From: Micromonospora marina
GTDB taxonomy: Bacteria; Actinomycetota; Actinomycetes; Mycobacteriales; Micromonosporaceae
Direction: 5' to 3'
NCBI RefSeq assembly: GCF_900091565.1
Contig: NZ_FMCV01000002.1
Span: forward strand, 364,698 to 428,697
DNA: 64,000 nt
Positions within the stretch are counted from its first letter, which is position 1, and each line of letters opens with the position of its first letter. Of this stretch, positions 44,115 to 53,360 are shown one piece after another. The position numbers and the translations under genes were made by a program. The notes under the pieces were generated by a model, which did no database searches, was not told where the DNA came from, and saw only the letters and a list, made by a program, of their open reading frames with translations.

Positions 44115-44843
44115 TGCTTCTGCAAAATGGGACCAATCTTCCCAGGATTTGGAATCTGGTGCTCCGATGGTGCTCCGTTGTCGGTGTGCTGTTTGGGCGG
44201 GGGTCCGCGCCGGTCGGTGGTGACCAGTGCGTTTGTGTATCGCCTGGCCTGCGTCATGGTCGGGATGCCGGTACCTGAGCGCGTGGCCGATGTTGGCCGC
44301 CGTTGACCTGGGCTCGTGCGCGGTGGTGAGCGGGGGGTGGGAACGTCAGCCGGGATAGGCACCGGCGGTGACCGTCGGCAGGACGCACGCATCTGATCCC
44401 CGCTCTTGCGACCGGCACGCCGGAGCGGGGCAGCGCGCCGACGTGCCATCGCGGCGCGTTCGGCTGGGTCCCGCCCGCCGTTGGTGCGTGAGTGACTCTC
44501 GGCCGGCATTCGCCGGTGAGAGGGCTGGCCTCCGGCACGGCCGACGGTGCCCTGTCACAGCCGATGAGGGAGCGACTCCAGCGGGCACCTCGACTAAGCC
44601 TGGCCGGGCTGCGGTTGCACCATCAGGAGATAAGGAACCGGAGATAGTGCGTTGCGCCCTTTCTCTGTAGATCGGGATGCAGCCATCCGGTACGGCGATT
44701 GTGGCGTACTGAGCAACCCTCGACCATGGCCTGTCGCCGACCAGGGATGAGCCGGCAGCGTGCCGCTTGAATATCACGCCTGCTCTTCACGCTGGCCAGA
44801 TCGGGGACTGTGTGAAGGCGCGACCAGACCGTAATCTGTCGGG
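44115..44843. other. Long non-coding or decayed region after tRNA-Arg
   Basis: About 730 bases with no gene that can be supported; the open frames on both strands lack family signals and good starts. Base use is less GC-extreme than upstream. It includes the direct repeat TGGTGCTCCG twice, 11 bases apart (44157-44177). A tRNA-adjacent element border or decayed integrase is possible but not demonstrated. Confidence 0.4.
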
Positions 44844-45437
44844 GTGCTCGCTGACGAGGCGCCAAAGATCACCGACTGGATGCAAGGCCTGGGCAGCCTC
44901 GCCGCACTGGCGATGTCGATCCCCGCGTTGGTGTTCACGGCGTTGCTGTACCGCCATGAGGTCGGGATCCGCCGCAAGGAGCGTGCCGACGCCGACGTTG
45001 CACAGGCCCGCCTCGTCTTCGGGCGCGTGGTGGAACTCCGCGCGCACGGCGACATGCTCGCCGCCGTGCGGTGGGAGGTCGTGAACCACAGCGCCAGCCC
45101 GGTGTTTCAGGTGACGGCCAACATTTTCCACTCGACATCCGGGCATGCCGTGCAGGACCCAAATGAACTCGAGGTGCTGACCAACCGACACGATCGAGAG
45201 CTTCGGATCGAGCCGCCGGTGCGGGTCCCCGCCGCGACGACTTACCGGGATCTGTCGATCGAAGTCGCATTCACCGACGCGGCGGGGCTGTTGTGGCGCC
45301 GGACCGACCGCGCCGCGCCACAGCGGGTGCTGCAAGGAGCCGCACCTCGGGTAAACGGGGCGCGCCTGCTGGCCTGCGGTGTGCTGGCGCTCAGTGCCAC
45401 GGGCACCGCGCTGGCGCTGGCCGCGCTGTTCGCCTGA
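44844..45437 (+). CDS. Hypothetical protein with two terminal membrane segments
   Basis: 197 aa from a GTG at 44844; the ATG at 44880 is an alternative. An N-terminal membrane helix (GSLAALAMSIPALVFTALLY) is followed by a charged segment (RHEVGIRRKERADADVAQ), a beta-rich middle domain (WEVVNHSASPVFQVTANIF) and a C-terminal membrane helix (LLACGVLALSATGTALALAA). The N-H-S-x-S-P-V-F pattern recurs in actinobacterial membrane hypotheticals. 23 bases before the next gene, so co-transcribed. Confidence 0.55.
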   Translation: MLADEAPKITDWMQGLGSLAALAMSIPALVFTALLYRHEVGIRRKERADADVAQARLVFGRVVELRAHGDMLAAVRWEVVNHSASPVFQVTANIFHSTSGHAVQDPNELEVLTNRHDRELRIEPPVRVPAATTYRDLSIEVAFTDAAGLLWRRTDRAAPQRVLQGAAPRVNGARLLACGVLALSATGTALALAALFA

Positions 45438-45460
45438 TCCAATAGGCCCGAGGGGGACGC

Positions 45461-45955
45461 GTGCAGTTCGCACAGATCGTGGAGCGGCTCGATGGCTTCG
45501 ACACGCCCGTGTTCGGCCGCACGCTGCAACCCTCCGATGACGATCGGAGGACGGCTCGTGGCGTGATCGCCTTCCTGGAGGACCGGCGGGCCCTCTATGA
45601 GCATCCGGACCGCGAGATCACCGACCACTTGATCGGGTCGGTGCTGCGGATCCGCGAGCGCCTGACCGAGCTGCTCGCCGACGGCGGGCTGCCGGATGCT
45701 ATCGCCGAGCTGCTGCGGCCGATTCGAGCCGCCTGCCGCGACTTCCTCACTGCGGCTGCCATCAACGACACGGATGCCCGGCTGCTTATCGACCCGACCG
45801 GCTCGGACAGGGTGCGCGTCCTCCGGACGGAGGCGTACTTTGCGCTACGGCGATTGCGCGACGCCACCGGCTTTAACATTGGCCTCCTGGCAATCCGGTA
45901 CGGGCTGGACGTGGAAGACCAGCTCGACGCGCTGATTCCCGAGTCATTTTCCTGA
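45461..45955 (+). CDS. DUF6650-like hypothetical protein
   Basis: 164 aa, GTG start with GAGGGGGA upstream. The pattern FAQIVERLDGFDTPVFGRTL, ARGVIAFLEDRRALYEHP, SVLRIRERLTELL, IRAACRDFL and LRDATGFNIGLLAIRYGLDV matches my recollection of a small all-alpha family found scattered in accessory regions (DUF6650). No function is known. Paired with the membrane protein just upstream. Confidence 0.55.
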   Translation: MQFAQIVERLDGFDTPVFGRTLQPSDDDRRTARGVIAFLEDRRALYEHPDREITDHLIGSVLRIRERLTELLADGGLPDAIAELLRPIRAACRDFLTAAAINDTDARLLIDPTGSDRVRVLRTEAYFALRRLRDATGFNIGLLAIRYGLDVEDQLDALIPESFS

Positions 45956-45963
45956 TCCCGATC

Positions 45964-46863
45964 TCAGAACTCTTCCAGGCGCGGGGGTTCGGTCTGGCGC
46001 ATGACGTGCACGGCTAGCTCGACGGCTAGTTCCAGCGGCACCCGGGTCAGCGGATCGTGCTGCTCCGCGCGCCGCGACAGCGCGGCGACGACCGGTTCGA
46101 TGCCAAAGCGGCGAGCGGCCAGCGCGGCGATCGCAGCGATGTCGACGTCGCCGACGTCCACCGGCGAGGCCGCGCTGAACCACAGATACTCGTTGGCCAT
46201 GGCGGAGTTAATCGCTGTCGCGTATGAGGCCGCCATCGCCTCAAGATGGCCGGCGATAGCCTCGAGCCCGGGCGTCATGTCCTTTACCGGCGCGGCGCGC
46301 GCACCGTCGTCGGACAAGAGGTGCATTGCTATGTCCCAATAGACGCGCAGCGGCGTCCCGAGCGCCCCGATCGGAACAACCCCGAGCCGGTGCACCGAAC
46401 GCGCTGCAGCATCCCCCATGCCCGCCCACGCGGCCGGACCGCCGGCCCCGGCCAGCAGCAGGTACGCCTGCTGCTGCGGATGGAGCAACGGCGCTGGCAC
46501 GTCTACATCCTTCACCGGGCGGCCGGTGAGCAACACTTGAAGCTGCCGCTGCCGCATGCGCCGGTCCGTGCCCGGCAAAGCTGCGGGCCGCAGGGCGGCG
46601 AGTAGGTAGGTGCCGAAGCCGTGACCGTGCTGGTGCCAGAGCCGGGCTGAACCGACCAGCAGATCCGCGGCGCGCTGCGGGTCCAGGATCATCGTCCACT
46701 GGCCGGCGGAGCGCAGTGCCGACGCGGCGTCGAGCCCGGCGATCTCTGGGTCCGAGTTCTGGCCCTGCCGGAGCGCGAGCGTGGCGTACGACTCGTAGAA
46801 GTCGGTCACGGCGGCGACGCGCTCTGCGGACAGCTCAAGCGCGTCGAGGTGTGTCTCGGACAA
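45964..46863 (-). CDS. Hypothetical alpha-helical protein
   Basis: 299 aa from a TTG start (46861-46863) that sits almost on the stop of the upstream gene, implying coupling. Entirely helical in appearance, with repeated hydrophobic/Ala-rich helices (RAADLLVGSARLWHQHGHGF, AYLLLAGAGGPAAWAGMGDA, LEAIAGHLEAMAASYATAIN). No recognised domain, signal peptide or membrane segment. Probably a partner of the gene at 46865. Confidence 0.55.
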   Translation of the reverse strand: MSETHLDALELSAERVAAVTDFYESYATLALRQGQNSDPEIAGLDAASALRSAGQWTMILDPQRAADLLVGSARLWHQHGHGFGTYLLAALRPAALPGTDRRMRQRQLQVLLTGRPVKDVDVPAPLLHPQQQAYLLLAGAGGPAAWAGMGDAAARSVHRLGVVPIGALGTPLRVYWDIAMHLLSDDGARAAPVKDMTPGLEAIAGHLEAMAASYATAINSAMANEYLWFSAASPVDVGDVDIAAIAALAARRFGIEPVVAALSRRAEQHDPLTRVPLELAVELAVHVMRQTEPPRLEEF

Positions 46864-46864
46864 T

Positions 46865-47491
46865 TCAGATCAGCTCACGGACATTGCTTAGGCGCTCGGG
46901 CTCGGTGAATGCAGGGTTCGGGTGAACCCACTCGAGCATGAAGTCCTTTGCGGTTCGATTCCAGACCCACTTCTCGCACTGTTGGATGTGGTTGACCGGA
47001 ATCACCACCTTGGCCGTCATTTCGCCCTCCGTCTGATATGCGGAGTACCGGCGGTAGGTATTGAGGTCACGCACCTGCTCCGCGACACCCTGCACCTCCA
47101 CCGCCGGGCGGGGTCCGACGAGCATCCAGCAGCGATACAGGTAGCCGACGTTCGCCGCGGCGAAGCGGGTGCCGTAAAGAAGTGCGGTTGACAGCGCCGA
47201 GTGCACGTGGTTGGTCGCGGCGGCCGTGTCCCGCTCGACTGTGCCGCAGGCGATCGAGATGAACGGCGTGACCTCGTTGAAGGGGCGACCGGTGGCGGGG
47301 TCCGGGGAATTGAAGTGATTGACATGGTGGTCAAGGTTTGTTGGGGTGAGCTTCTGGAACTGTTCAGGCAGCGTGATCCTACCCACGTCCCGCCACCAAT
47401 TGCAGACAATGCCCAGTTGCAAGTCGATGATAACTTTCGCGTGATCGTCGTCTGGAAGCCATAGCCCTTTGACGCCCCACTGGACGATCAT
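46865..47491 (-). CDS. Hypothetical protein, faint ADP-ribosyltransferase-like pattern
   Basis: 208 aa from the ATG at 47491; a GTG at 47548 would add 19 residues, and neither has a convincing ribosome-binding site. Ordered segments: FNEVTPFISIACGTVERD, then VGYLYRCWMLVGPRPAVEVQ, then YSAYQTEGEMTAKVVIPVNH. The spacing of a TPFIS strand and a later YQTEGE loop is reminiscent of the STS and Q/E-x-E motifs of ADP-ribosyltransferase folds, but this is only a visual resemblance. Base use is less GC-rich than its surroundings. Coupled to the next gene. Confidence 0.5.
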   Translation of the reverse strand: MIVQWGVKGLWLPDDDHAKVIIDLQLGIVCNWWRDVGRITLPEQFQKLTPTNLDHHVNHFNSPDPATGRPFNEVTPFISIACGTVERDTAAATNHVHSALSTALLYGTRFAAANVGYLYRCWMLVGPRPAVEVQGVAEQVRDLNTYRRYSAYQTEGEMTAKVVIPVNHIQQCEKWVWNRTAKDFMLEWVHPNPAFTEPERLSNVRELI

Positions 47492-47782
47492 GAAGGGCCG
47501 CCGAAGCGGGCGACGTGCAGCATAGGCGGATCGTACTGAGGGGATCACCCTGGCGACATCGCGCAGACGGACGGTGCGCCCGCGACGAACGACCCACGCC
47601 TCACCTGTATTTGCCGACAGCTATGGTCTGGCGGCAGCGGGCTGCACCCGTGCTGACACGCGAGAGCGAAGCCGCCTGCCGAGCTCGGTGCGGCCCTGCC
47701 CCGCTTCCGGTGCCGTCGACACGGCCTGGGCCGGGGCAGCCAGCCCGGGCGCGTCAGCGATCGGGCACCCGCTGGTCCAGTC

Positions 47783-47950
47783 TTAATCCGTCGTGTTCGT
47801 CGCTTCGCGGGCTGCTTCACAGTCGCAGTCTCCGTCGTGGCCCGGTTCGAGTCGGCAGAAGAACCAGTAGGGCAGGCCCGTCAGGTGGGGCGGGTGGAAG
47901 CGTCGGTCACAGTAGGTTTCACTCCAGTGGTCGGTGCCTCGCTTCGCCAT
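47783..47950 (-). CDS. Small Cys/His-rich protein, possible zinc finger
   Basis: 55 aa, ATG with AAGGAG eight bases upstream, which strongly supports translation. The residues YCDRRFHPPH, then WFFCRLEPGHDGDCDC give a Cys/His pattern that could bind one zinc ion. Similar C-x-L-x-PGHxGxC small proteins are common in actinomycetes. Function unknown. Confidence 0.6.
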   Translation of the reverse strand: MAKRGTDHWSETYCDRRFHPPHLTGLPYWFFCRLEPGHDGDCDCEAAREATNTTD

Positions 47951-48239
47951 CAGACCAACTCCTTGCAGGGGTTCGGGGCGTGCACGAGACGCAACGCTAT
48001 GCCGGGAGCATGCCAGATCGGAACGCTCGCTCATGCGCCCGTCAGCACGCTGACCACATTCGGGCCGTCGCGCGCGGGCCCACACCATGCCTACCGGCAA
48101 AACCCCTGCCAGCCGCACCCACAACACCAAGATGAATCACTCACGAAGGACCGAGGCAAGCCGAGTGACCTTGTCGGCCCTGAGAACGCGCGCTGGCGTA
48201 CCTTCATCGGCGAGATCGGCTGAGGTTGAGCTTGGGGCA

Positions 48240-49760
48240 TTATCGAAAGTGGCCGAGCCGGCCTCCTTCCCGAGCGGATAGCTGCAGAACCTCGTCAAGC
48301 GCATCGCGCACCTCATCGACAGCGCGGCCGGGGTATACGTCTCTCGTCAGGTTCTCGTCGGTGCGTAGCCGGTTCACCATGGGTGCGATCCGGTGCTCGT
48401 AGAGCCAGGCGAAGCTGGGGTAGAACTCGTATCTGGCCCGCTCCTGCGGCGTATCGAGCGCTGCGGCGACGCACCACAGCAGGTCCGCCTGACACACCGA
48501 ATCGATCACCGGATCGCCGGGAGCAGGCGGCGTTCCGAGGGGCAGGTCGTCAACGAGGTCGCCTGGGAGGTCGGGGCGCAGCGTCGGCAACGTCGAGATC
48601 AACTGTCGGGCGGCTGCTACCAGTCCGCCCCCGACAGGCTCTGTGGCTGTGTTGGTGAGAACGACGTGGCGCCTGGCCGCTTGGACTTGGGCGTGACGCA
48701 GCCAGGACACGTAGACGATGGTGTCTCCCGCGGGGCGTAGCGCAAGCTTGCGGATGACCCACCATTGGTCTAGCCGCACGGCGAGCGCTATGACCGCGAG
48801 GATCCGGGCGGCGATGGCGAGTCCGCGCTCCGCAGCAGTGTTCGTCAGTGCTTCACCGTTGACATACAGCCGGTGGTAGAGACGAGCCAGCATCGTGACG
48901 ACATCGTCGACGAGCTGTTGGTTGCTGAGCGTGACCGCGATAGCGGCGACGGCGGTGGCCCGGTCGAGCAGCTGCAGCAGGTCCTCGCCAGCTGCGGTGG
49001 CGTCTTGGGTCAGCAGGCCGAGGCCGTCGCGCTGCAGACCAAGCACGAGCAGTCGCAGTGCGGAGGTGTCGTTGCGCCGGATGGCCTCGGTGACCGCGGC
49101 ATCGAACTGCTCCTGCCCGACCTGCCATGTCAGCGCCGCCACCGGCCCGGACGCCAGAGCCAGCCCTTGGTACTCGCGCCGCAGGACGTCCATCAGATCT
49201 GCGAGCCTGGCACGTTCCTCCTGCCGCACCATGGCCACGTGGGGCGCGATGAGCCCGACCAGATCCGCGGAGCGCCACTTGCGAGTCTTTGTACCTTCGC
49301 GCACGTACACATCTCCACCGCGCAGAACTATCGTCGGCGTGCCGCCGTCGTTGGCCACGAAGTCCGCCTTGACCACCGGGAACAAACCGTCGTCGCGCCG
49401 CCGCAGGCAGACGAGCACCACCGTGCTGCCGTCGACGGTGTGCACACCTGATGAAACCGACACCTGACCTTCGAGGTGTTTGGTCAGCATGTCGTGTAGA
49501 CGGGAGGCGTCGTAGTCGGCGGTCTCGATGACGGCCCCACTGGGTGCGCCGACGCCGTCGACACCGATGACCAGGTATCCACCATGTGGGCGGGACAGCA
49601 TCGCGGCGCAGTCCTTGACGAACTCCAGTCGAGCCTTCGTTCCCTTCGCCAGCGATCGCTCCTGCTTAAAGTCGAGTCCGTCGAACTCGGTCTGCAGCGC
49701 GAGCAACTCGTCGAGCCGTTCACGGTCGACTCTCCCGTCAGCAGCGGGTACCGGATCCAT
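48240..49760 (-). CDS. AlbA_2 (Schlafen-like) domain protein
   Basis: 506 aa from the ATG at 49760 (GAGG upstream); the frame is open far upstream, but that overlaps the PfkB gene. The N-terminal AlbA_2 domain (residues ~15-150) shows FDGLDFKQERSLAKG, FVKDCAAMLSRPHGGYLVIG, VDGVG and a beta strand VYVREGTKTRKW. The remaining ~330 residues are helical (LADLMDVLRREYQGL to the end) without a recognised fold. AlbA_2 proteins occur in regulatory and phage-defence settings. Thirteen bases after the PfkB stop, so part of the same transcription unit. Confidence 0.75.
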   Translation of the reverse strand: MDPVPAADGRVDRERLDELLALQTEFDGLDFKQERSLAKGTKARLEFVKDCAAMLSRPHGGYLVIGVDGVGAPSGAVIETADYDASRLHDMLTKHLEGQVSVSSGVHTVDGSTVVLVCLRRRDDGLFPVVKADFVANDGGTPTIVLRGGDVYVREGTKTRKWRSADLVGLIAPHVAMVRQEERARLADLMDVLRREYQGLALASGPVAALTWQVGQEQFDAAVTEAIRRNDTSALRLLVLGLQRDGLGLLTQDATAAGEDLLQLLDRATAVAAIAVTLSNQQLVDDVVTMLARLYHRLYVNGEALTNTAAERGLAIAARILAVIALAVRLDQWWVIRKLALRPAGDTIVYVSWLRHAQVQAARRHVVLTNTATEPVGGGLVAAARQLISTLPTLRPDLPGDLVDDLPLGTPPAPGDPVIDSVCQADLLWCVAAALDTPQERARYEFYPSFAWLYEHRIAPMVNRLRTDENLTRDVYPGRAVDEVRDALDEVLQLSAREGGRLGHFR

Positions 49761-49773
49761 CTGCGGCCGTCCT

Positions 49774-50724
49774 CTACTTCCATTCTCGACTGCCGAGGGT
49801 CGAGCCGTCGTTTCTACCCGGGGATCTGGTGTGTGGGGGTGTGGGGGTGTGGGCACCACTGTGCCCGACGGTGTGGGAGCCGGCGTGGACGGCGGTGGTG
49901 ATGGCGTCGGAAAGCGGGGTGTGGTGAGCGAGGTCGAGGGCGAGACAGCCGAGGAAGGCGTCGCCGGCTCCGGTGGTGTCGACGACCGGGACGGCAGGTG
50001 CGGGCACGGTGCCGGACCCGCGGGGGTCAGTAAAGGCGGCGCCGCTCGGGCCTGCGGTGACGACGACGGTACGGGGGCCGAGGCGTTGCAGCGCGGCGGC
50101 GGCGTCGAGCGGGGTGCCGGCGGTGGTGCACAGGATGGCGGCAGCTTCATGCTGGTTGACCACGAGGACGTCGAGTTCCGCCAACAGCCGGGGGGCGAGG
50201 TCGGGGTGGGGGACGAGATTGCCGACGACGATCGGCGCGCGGCGGTGGCTCAGCAGTGTGGTCACGGGTTCGGGTGGTAGGTCGAGCTGCACGATGACGG
50301 CTTCCATGCCGAGGCTGGCGGTGGCGCGGTGGATGTCGTCGGTGGTGAGTTCGGTGGCGGGTGAGAGGGCGAGGGTGATGTAGCTTTCGCCGTCTGGGGT
50401 GACCTCGATGATGGCCGCGCCGGTGGTTGCGTCGGGAACGAGCCGGATGTGGCGGGTGTCGACGCCGGCATCGGTCAGTGCTGTGGTGATCTGGTAGCCC
50501 CAGGTGTCTGCGCCGACGTTGGCGATCAGGGCGGCGCGCCCGCCATGGCGGGCGGCGGCGATGGCCTGGTTGAGGCTTTTGCCTCCAGCGTTGGCGGTCA
50601 AAGGCGAGCCGATGGCGGTGCGGCCGGGTCGGGCACGGTGGGGTACATGGACGGTCAGGTCGATGTTGGCCCGGCCGACGAAGACGACATCGACTGTGTT
50701 GCCGGCACCGCTGCTGTCGGTCAC
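49774..50724 (-). CDS. PfkB family carbohydrate/nucleoside kinase (ribokinase-like)
   Basis: 316 aa, overlapping the XRE stop by four bases. VFVGRANIDLTVHVP, NAGGKSLNQAIAAARHGGRA near the N-terminus, and the anion-hole/catalytic motif VVDTTGAGDAFLGCLALDLA (about residue 248) define the PfkB fold. The C-terminal ~30 residues are a Pro/Thr/His-rich tail beyond the usual end. It phosphorylates a sugar or nucleoside; substrate unknown. Confidence 0.87.
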   Translation of the reverse strand: MTDSSGAGNTVDVVFVGRANIDLTVHVPHRARPGRTAIGSPLTANAGGKSLNQAIAAARHGGRAALIANVGADTWGYQITTALTDAGVDTRHIRLVPDATTGAAIIEVTPDGESYITLALSPATELTTDDIHRATASLGMEAVIVQLDLPPEPVTTLLSHRRAPIVVGNLVPHPDLAPRLLAELDVLVVNQHEAAAILCTTAGTPLDAAAALQRLGPRTVVVTAGPSGAAFTDPRGSGTVPAPAVPVVDTTGAGDAFLGCLALDLAHHTPLSDAITTAVHAGSHTVGHSGAHTPTPPHTRSPGRNDGSTLGSREWK

Positions 50725-52100
50725 GAGGTCGCTGCGGAAGCGGCCAGGGCGGCATGCAACTGCTGCACTCCGGGCTCGGTGGGAAACGCCGCGAGCTGGC
50801 GGCCAGCGGTGGCGACCTCGCGTTGGATTCGTGCCGAGCGGGTGAGGTTGGCCAGGTTGAGCGCGGCGAGGGCGGCGGCAGCGGCCAGCTCGGGTTCATC
50901 GGCGGCGGCGTGGGCCACGGCGGTGCGCGCCAGATAGCGACCCCGTTCGCGTCGGTACGTTTCCGGCCACACGTCGAGAGCCTCGCCGAAGCACCGGGCG
51001 GCGGCGCCGGGGCGGCCCAGCCGAAGCCAGCCCTCGCCCTCCTGCGCGCTGATGTATGCCGTGGTGCAGAACGCACCGAGCCCACCGCCGTCTGTTCCGG
51101 TGGCGGCAGCGAGGTGGTGGGCCTCGTCGATGGCGGCTCGGAACGAGCCGGCGTCACCTTCGACCGTGTGCCCGTGCGCGCGCTGCACCGCCGCGAACGC
51201 CCGCACCTGCTCCCGTGTGCTACCAGCGCGCTCGGCGGCACGGGCGAGCCCGAGTACGCGGTCCTGGTCGGCGGCGTCGCTGGCCCGCTGCGCCATACGA
51301 GCAAAAACGTAGGCGGTGAACTCCATGTCGCCAGCTTCTTGGGCCATGGTCAACGCTTGGGCGAGCCACCATTCGCCAGCGTCCCGGTCGCCCATATCGT
51401 CGCTGAGCCAGCCGGCGAATTCCGCCCACCGAGCCTCGGTACTCAACAGCGCGTCGCGCAGGCTGCCTCGTGCGGCTCGGCGGTAGTCGGCGATGTGACC
51501 GAGCTGCTGTCGGGCCGTGGGGAGGATCGCCGCGGCGCCGACCCGGTTGTCGGATTCCACGAGCACCGACCGCAGTACCGCGAAGTGCTCCACGACGGCG
51601 GGATCAACCTGCGCCGCCCGTGTCGCCACGACCAGCGGTTCCGCACTCGCCAGAGATGCCACCACACCGCCGGGGACCGCCTGTAGAAGCGCCCGGCGGC
51701 TGACCTGAACCTGCCGGCCTCGCCCGTCTGCCACAGTCGTCACGATATCCGTCTCTCCTGCGGGCTGGCCGTTTGCGCCGACTACCAGGGCGGTGCCGGC
51801 TGTGGTCAGGGCGGTAGTGAATGCTGCTGTTCCCCTGGCCCGGCGGTACTTCTGTTCAACAGCAACGACCTGGTCATACCCGGCGGTGAGAGCGCCGTCG
51901 GTGTCGAGGGCCTCGTCGCAGCGTTTCCAAAAGGCCCGGTCTGGATGCTGGCGTCCAACTTCGGTGTTCGCGATCGTGCTGCGGCCGGTGAGGATCCTGG
52001 GCGCCAGTGAGTGCTGGGTGTGGCCGGCCGCCTTGCGGTACGCAGCCAACTGCTGGCCAAGCGCGCGCCACGCTTCGCTCACCTCGTTCGGATCTGCCAC
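50721..52100 (-). CDS. XRE family regulator with TPR-like C-terminal domain (paralogue A)
   Basis: 459 aa from a GTG with GGGGAGG upstream. The N-terminal XRE domain (residues ~10-70) has AYRKAAGHTQHSLAPRILTG, then RSTIANTEVGRQHPDRAFW. The rest is a helical tetratricopeptide-like domain with a hydrophobic stretch near residue 90. The motif IANTEVGRQHP is shared with two other regulators in this window (57300 and 61638). It follows the nitrilase-like gene and overlaps the PfkB gene. Probably controls its own cluster in response to a small ligand. Confidence 0.85.
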   Translation of the reverse strand: MADPNEVSEAWRALGQQLAAYRKAAGHTQHSLAPRILTGRSTIANTEVGRQHPDRAFWKRCDEALDTDGALTAGYDQVVAVEQKYRRARGTAAFTTALTTAGTALVVGANGQPAGETDIVTTVADGRGRQVQVSRRALLQAVPGGVVASLASAEPLVVATRAAQVDPAVVEHFAVLRSVLVESDNRVGAAAILPTARQQLGHIADYRRAARGSLRDALLSTEARWAEFAGWLSDDMGDRDAGEWWLAQALTMAQEAGDMEFTAYVFARMAQRASDAADQDRVLGLARAAERAGSTREQVRAFAAVQRAHGHTVEGDAGSFRAAIDEAHHLAAATGTDGGGLGAFCTTAYISAQEGEGWLRLGRPGAAARCFGEALDVWPETYRRERGRYLARTAVAHAAADEPELAAAAALAALNLANLTRSARIQREVATAGRQLAAFPTEPGVQQLHAALAASAATS

Positions 52101-52184
52101 CGTCGCCTCCCCGGGGCCATCGCGCCTCGGACGGCTGAGTGAGATGACCGAGCGCCGGCCAGAGGCGATCTTCGATGTAGATCG

Positions 52185-53066
52185 TTACCCTACCGTGCGG
52201 TCGTGGCTGCGTAGGTCGTCTACCCGCCGTTGCTGGTAGAGGCTTCCGTTGCGCGCAGTGGCCCGCCACGGCCGGGCGGCGTGCAGGGCGATACGTAGCT
52301 CCGGTGCGTTGCGGTTGAGGGTGACGCACGCGAGGTCGGTGCTGCCGTCGGTGGCACATCGGGTGAGCCAGGCGCCGTCAGGGCCGATGACCCCGGCGGG
52401 CATGGCGGTGCTGCACTGGGCAGGGACGGAGACGCTGATCCACTGGTTCGTGGTGGCGGCGTGCCCGCGGGCGATCACGTCGAAGATCGGGTCGTCGGAG
52501 AAGGTGGAGAACAGGACGCAGTCGACGCCTCGGTAGAGGTAGCCGAGGAACACCTCCGGGAAGTTGATCTCGATGCAGAGCGCGAGACCGAAGCGGTAGC
52601 CGTCGACGTCGATGGTGACGGGGGCGAAACCGGGGCTGTAGAAGCCAGTGATCTCCGTGTGTGACAGGTAGCGCTTGTCGTAGCGGTTGACGATGTCGCC
52701 TCGGTCGGAGATCACGTAGAGGCTGTTGTGGGGGCGGTTCCCGCCGGTGAGATGGTGGTTGCTGCCGAGGACGACCCATAGGCCGAGCTGGGCGGCGAGG
52801 GCCCTGATGGCGGCCAACTCCCGCCGCACGGGTACCCAGTCGATGTGCCAGCCTGTGAAGTGCTGCTTGTCCTGCCCGGCGTAGCCGGACAGGGCGCCTT
52901 CGGGGAAGTGCACCAGCCGGGCCCCGTGATCGTGGGCGCGGCGCATCAGGTCACGGATCACGGCGCCGTTCACGGCCGGCTCGCAGGTTACCGGCGGCTG
53001 CGCGGCGGCGATCGTCAAGGTCTCAGCGCCAGTGGTCTCGGTCGTTGTCTGTGCAGTGCTGATCAC
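52185..53066 (-). CDS. Carbon-nitrogen hydrolase (nitrilase superfamily)
   Basis: 293 aa from a GTG. The Glu-Lys-Cys triad is visible: HFPEGALSGYAG (Glu about 56), NRYDKRYLSHTE (Lys about 131) and GLALCIEINFPEVF (Cys about 164). Such enzymes hydrolyse amides or nitriles, or transfer acyl groups. It lies in a tight minus-strand run with the regulator and kinase genes. Confidence 0.88.
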   Translation of the reverse strand: MISTAQTTTETTGAETLTIAAAQPPVTCEPAVNGAVIRDLMRRAHDHGARLVHFPEGALSGYAGQDKQHFTGWHIDWVPVRRELAAIRALAAQLGLWVVLGSNHHLTGGNRPHNSLYVISDRGDIVNRYDKRYLSHTEITGFYSPGFAPVTIDVDGYRFGLALCIEINFPEVFLGYLYRGVDCVLFSTFSDDPIFDVIARGHAATTNQWISVSVPAQCSTAMPAGVIGPDGAWLTRCATDGSTDLACVTLNRNAPELRIALHAARPWRATARNGSLYQQRRVDDLRSHDRTVG

Positions 53067-53117
53067 GATGTCCTGCCTGTGAGGGGCCTTGCGCCGCGAC
53101 GGGTCCAGTAGGAGGGC

Positions 53118-53360
53118 TTAGATCGGTCTGGTCGAAGCACCCGCCGTCCAGGCCGTGAGCCAGGCTAAGGTCGGAGCCGTTGCCCTGCCGGCCGATGGAA
53201 TTGTGGACAACTCCTGGGTCGAACCCTCCGTCCTGCATCCCGCGCTGCGGCTGACGGTCAGCGCGGGCACCAGCTGTGTGCCGATCCGCGCCAGACATCG
53301 CAGGCCATCGCTGCGTCTGAAGCCTTCGGCGGTCGCGCGGTCGGTACGCCAGGCGGTCAC
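53118..53360 (-). CDS. Possible small protein coupled to the TSCPD-like gene
   Basis: 80 aa from a GTG that overlaps the stop of the preceding gene as GTGA, the same coupling used across the cluster. The protein (TAWRTDRATAEGFRRSD...) has no recognised domain and could be an accidental open frame in high-GC DNA. If it is not real, 53067-53356 is a 290-base spacer. Confidence 0.3.
   Translation of the reverse strand: MTAWRTDRATAEGFRRSDGLRCLARIGTQLVPALTVSRSAGCRTEGSTQELSTIPSAGRATAPTLAWLTAWTAGASTRPI

Noticed and set aside
44157..44177. TGGTGCTCCG twice, 11 bases apart, as an attachment-site scar
   Set aside because: Too short, and no second copy or integrase was found in the window.
43904..44509. 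Minus-strand ORF containing TRTPNLLIRSQMLYPLSYGR
   Set aside because: This is the well-known false protein obtained by translating the antisense of tRNA-Arg; it also covers tRNA-Ser.
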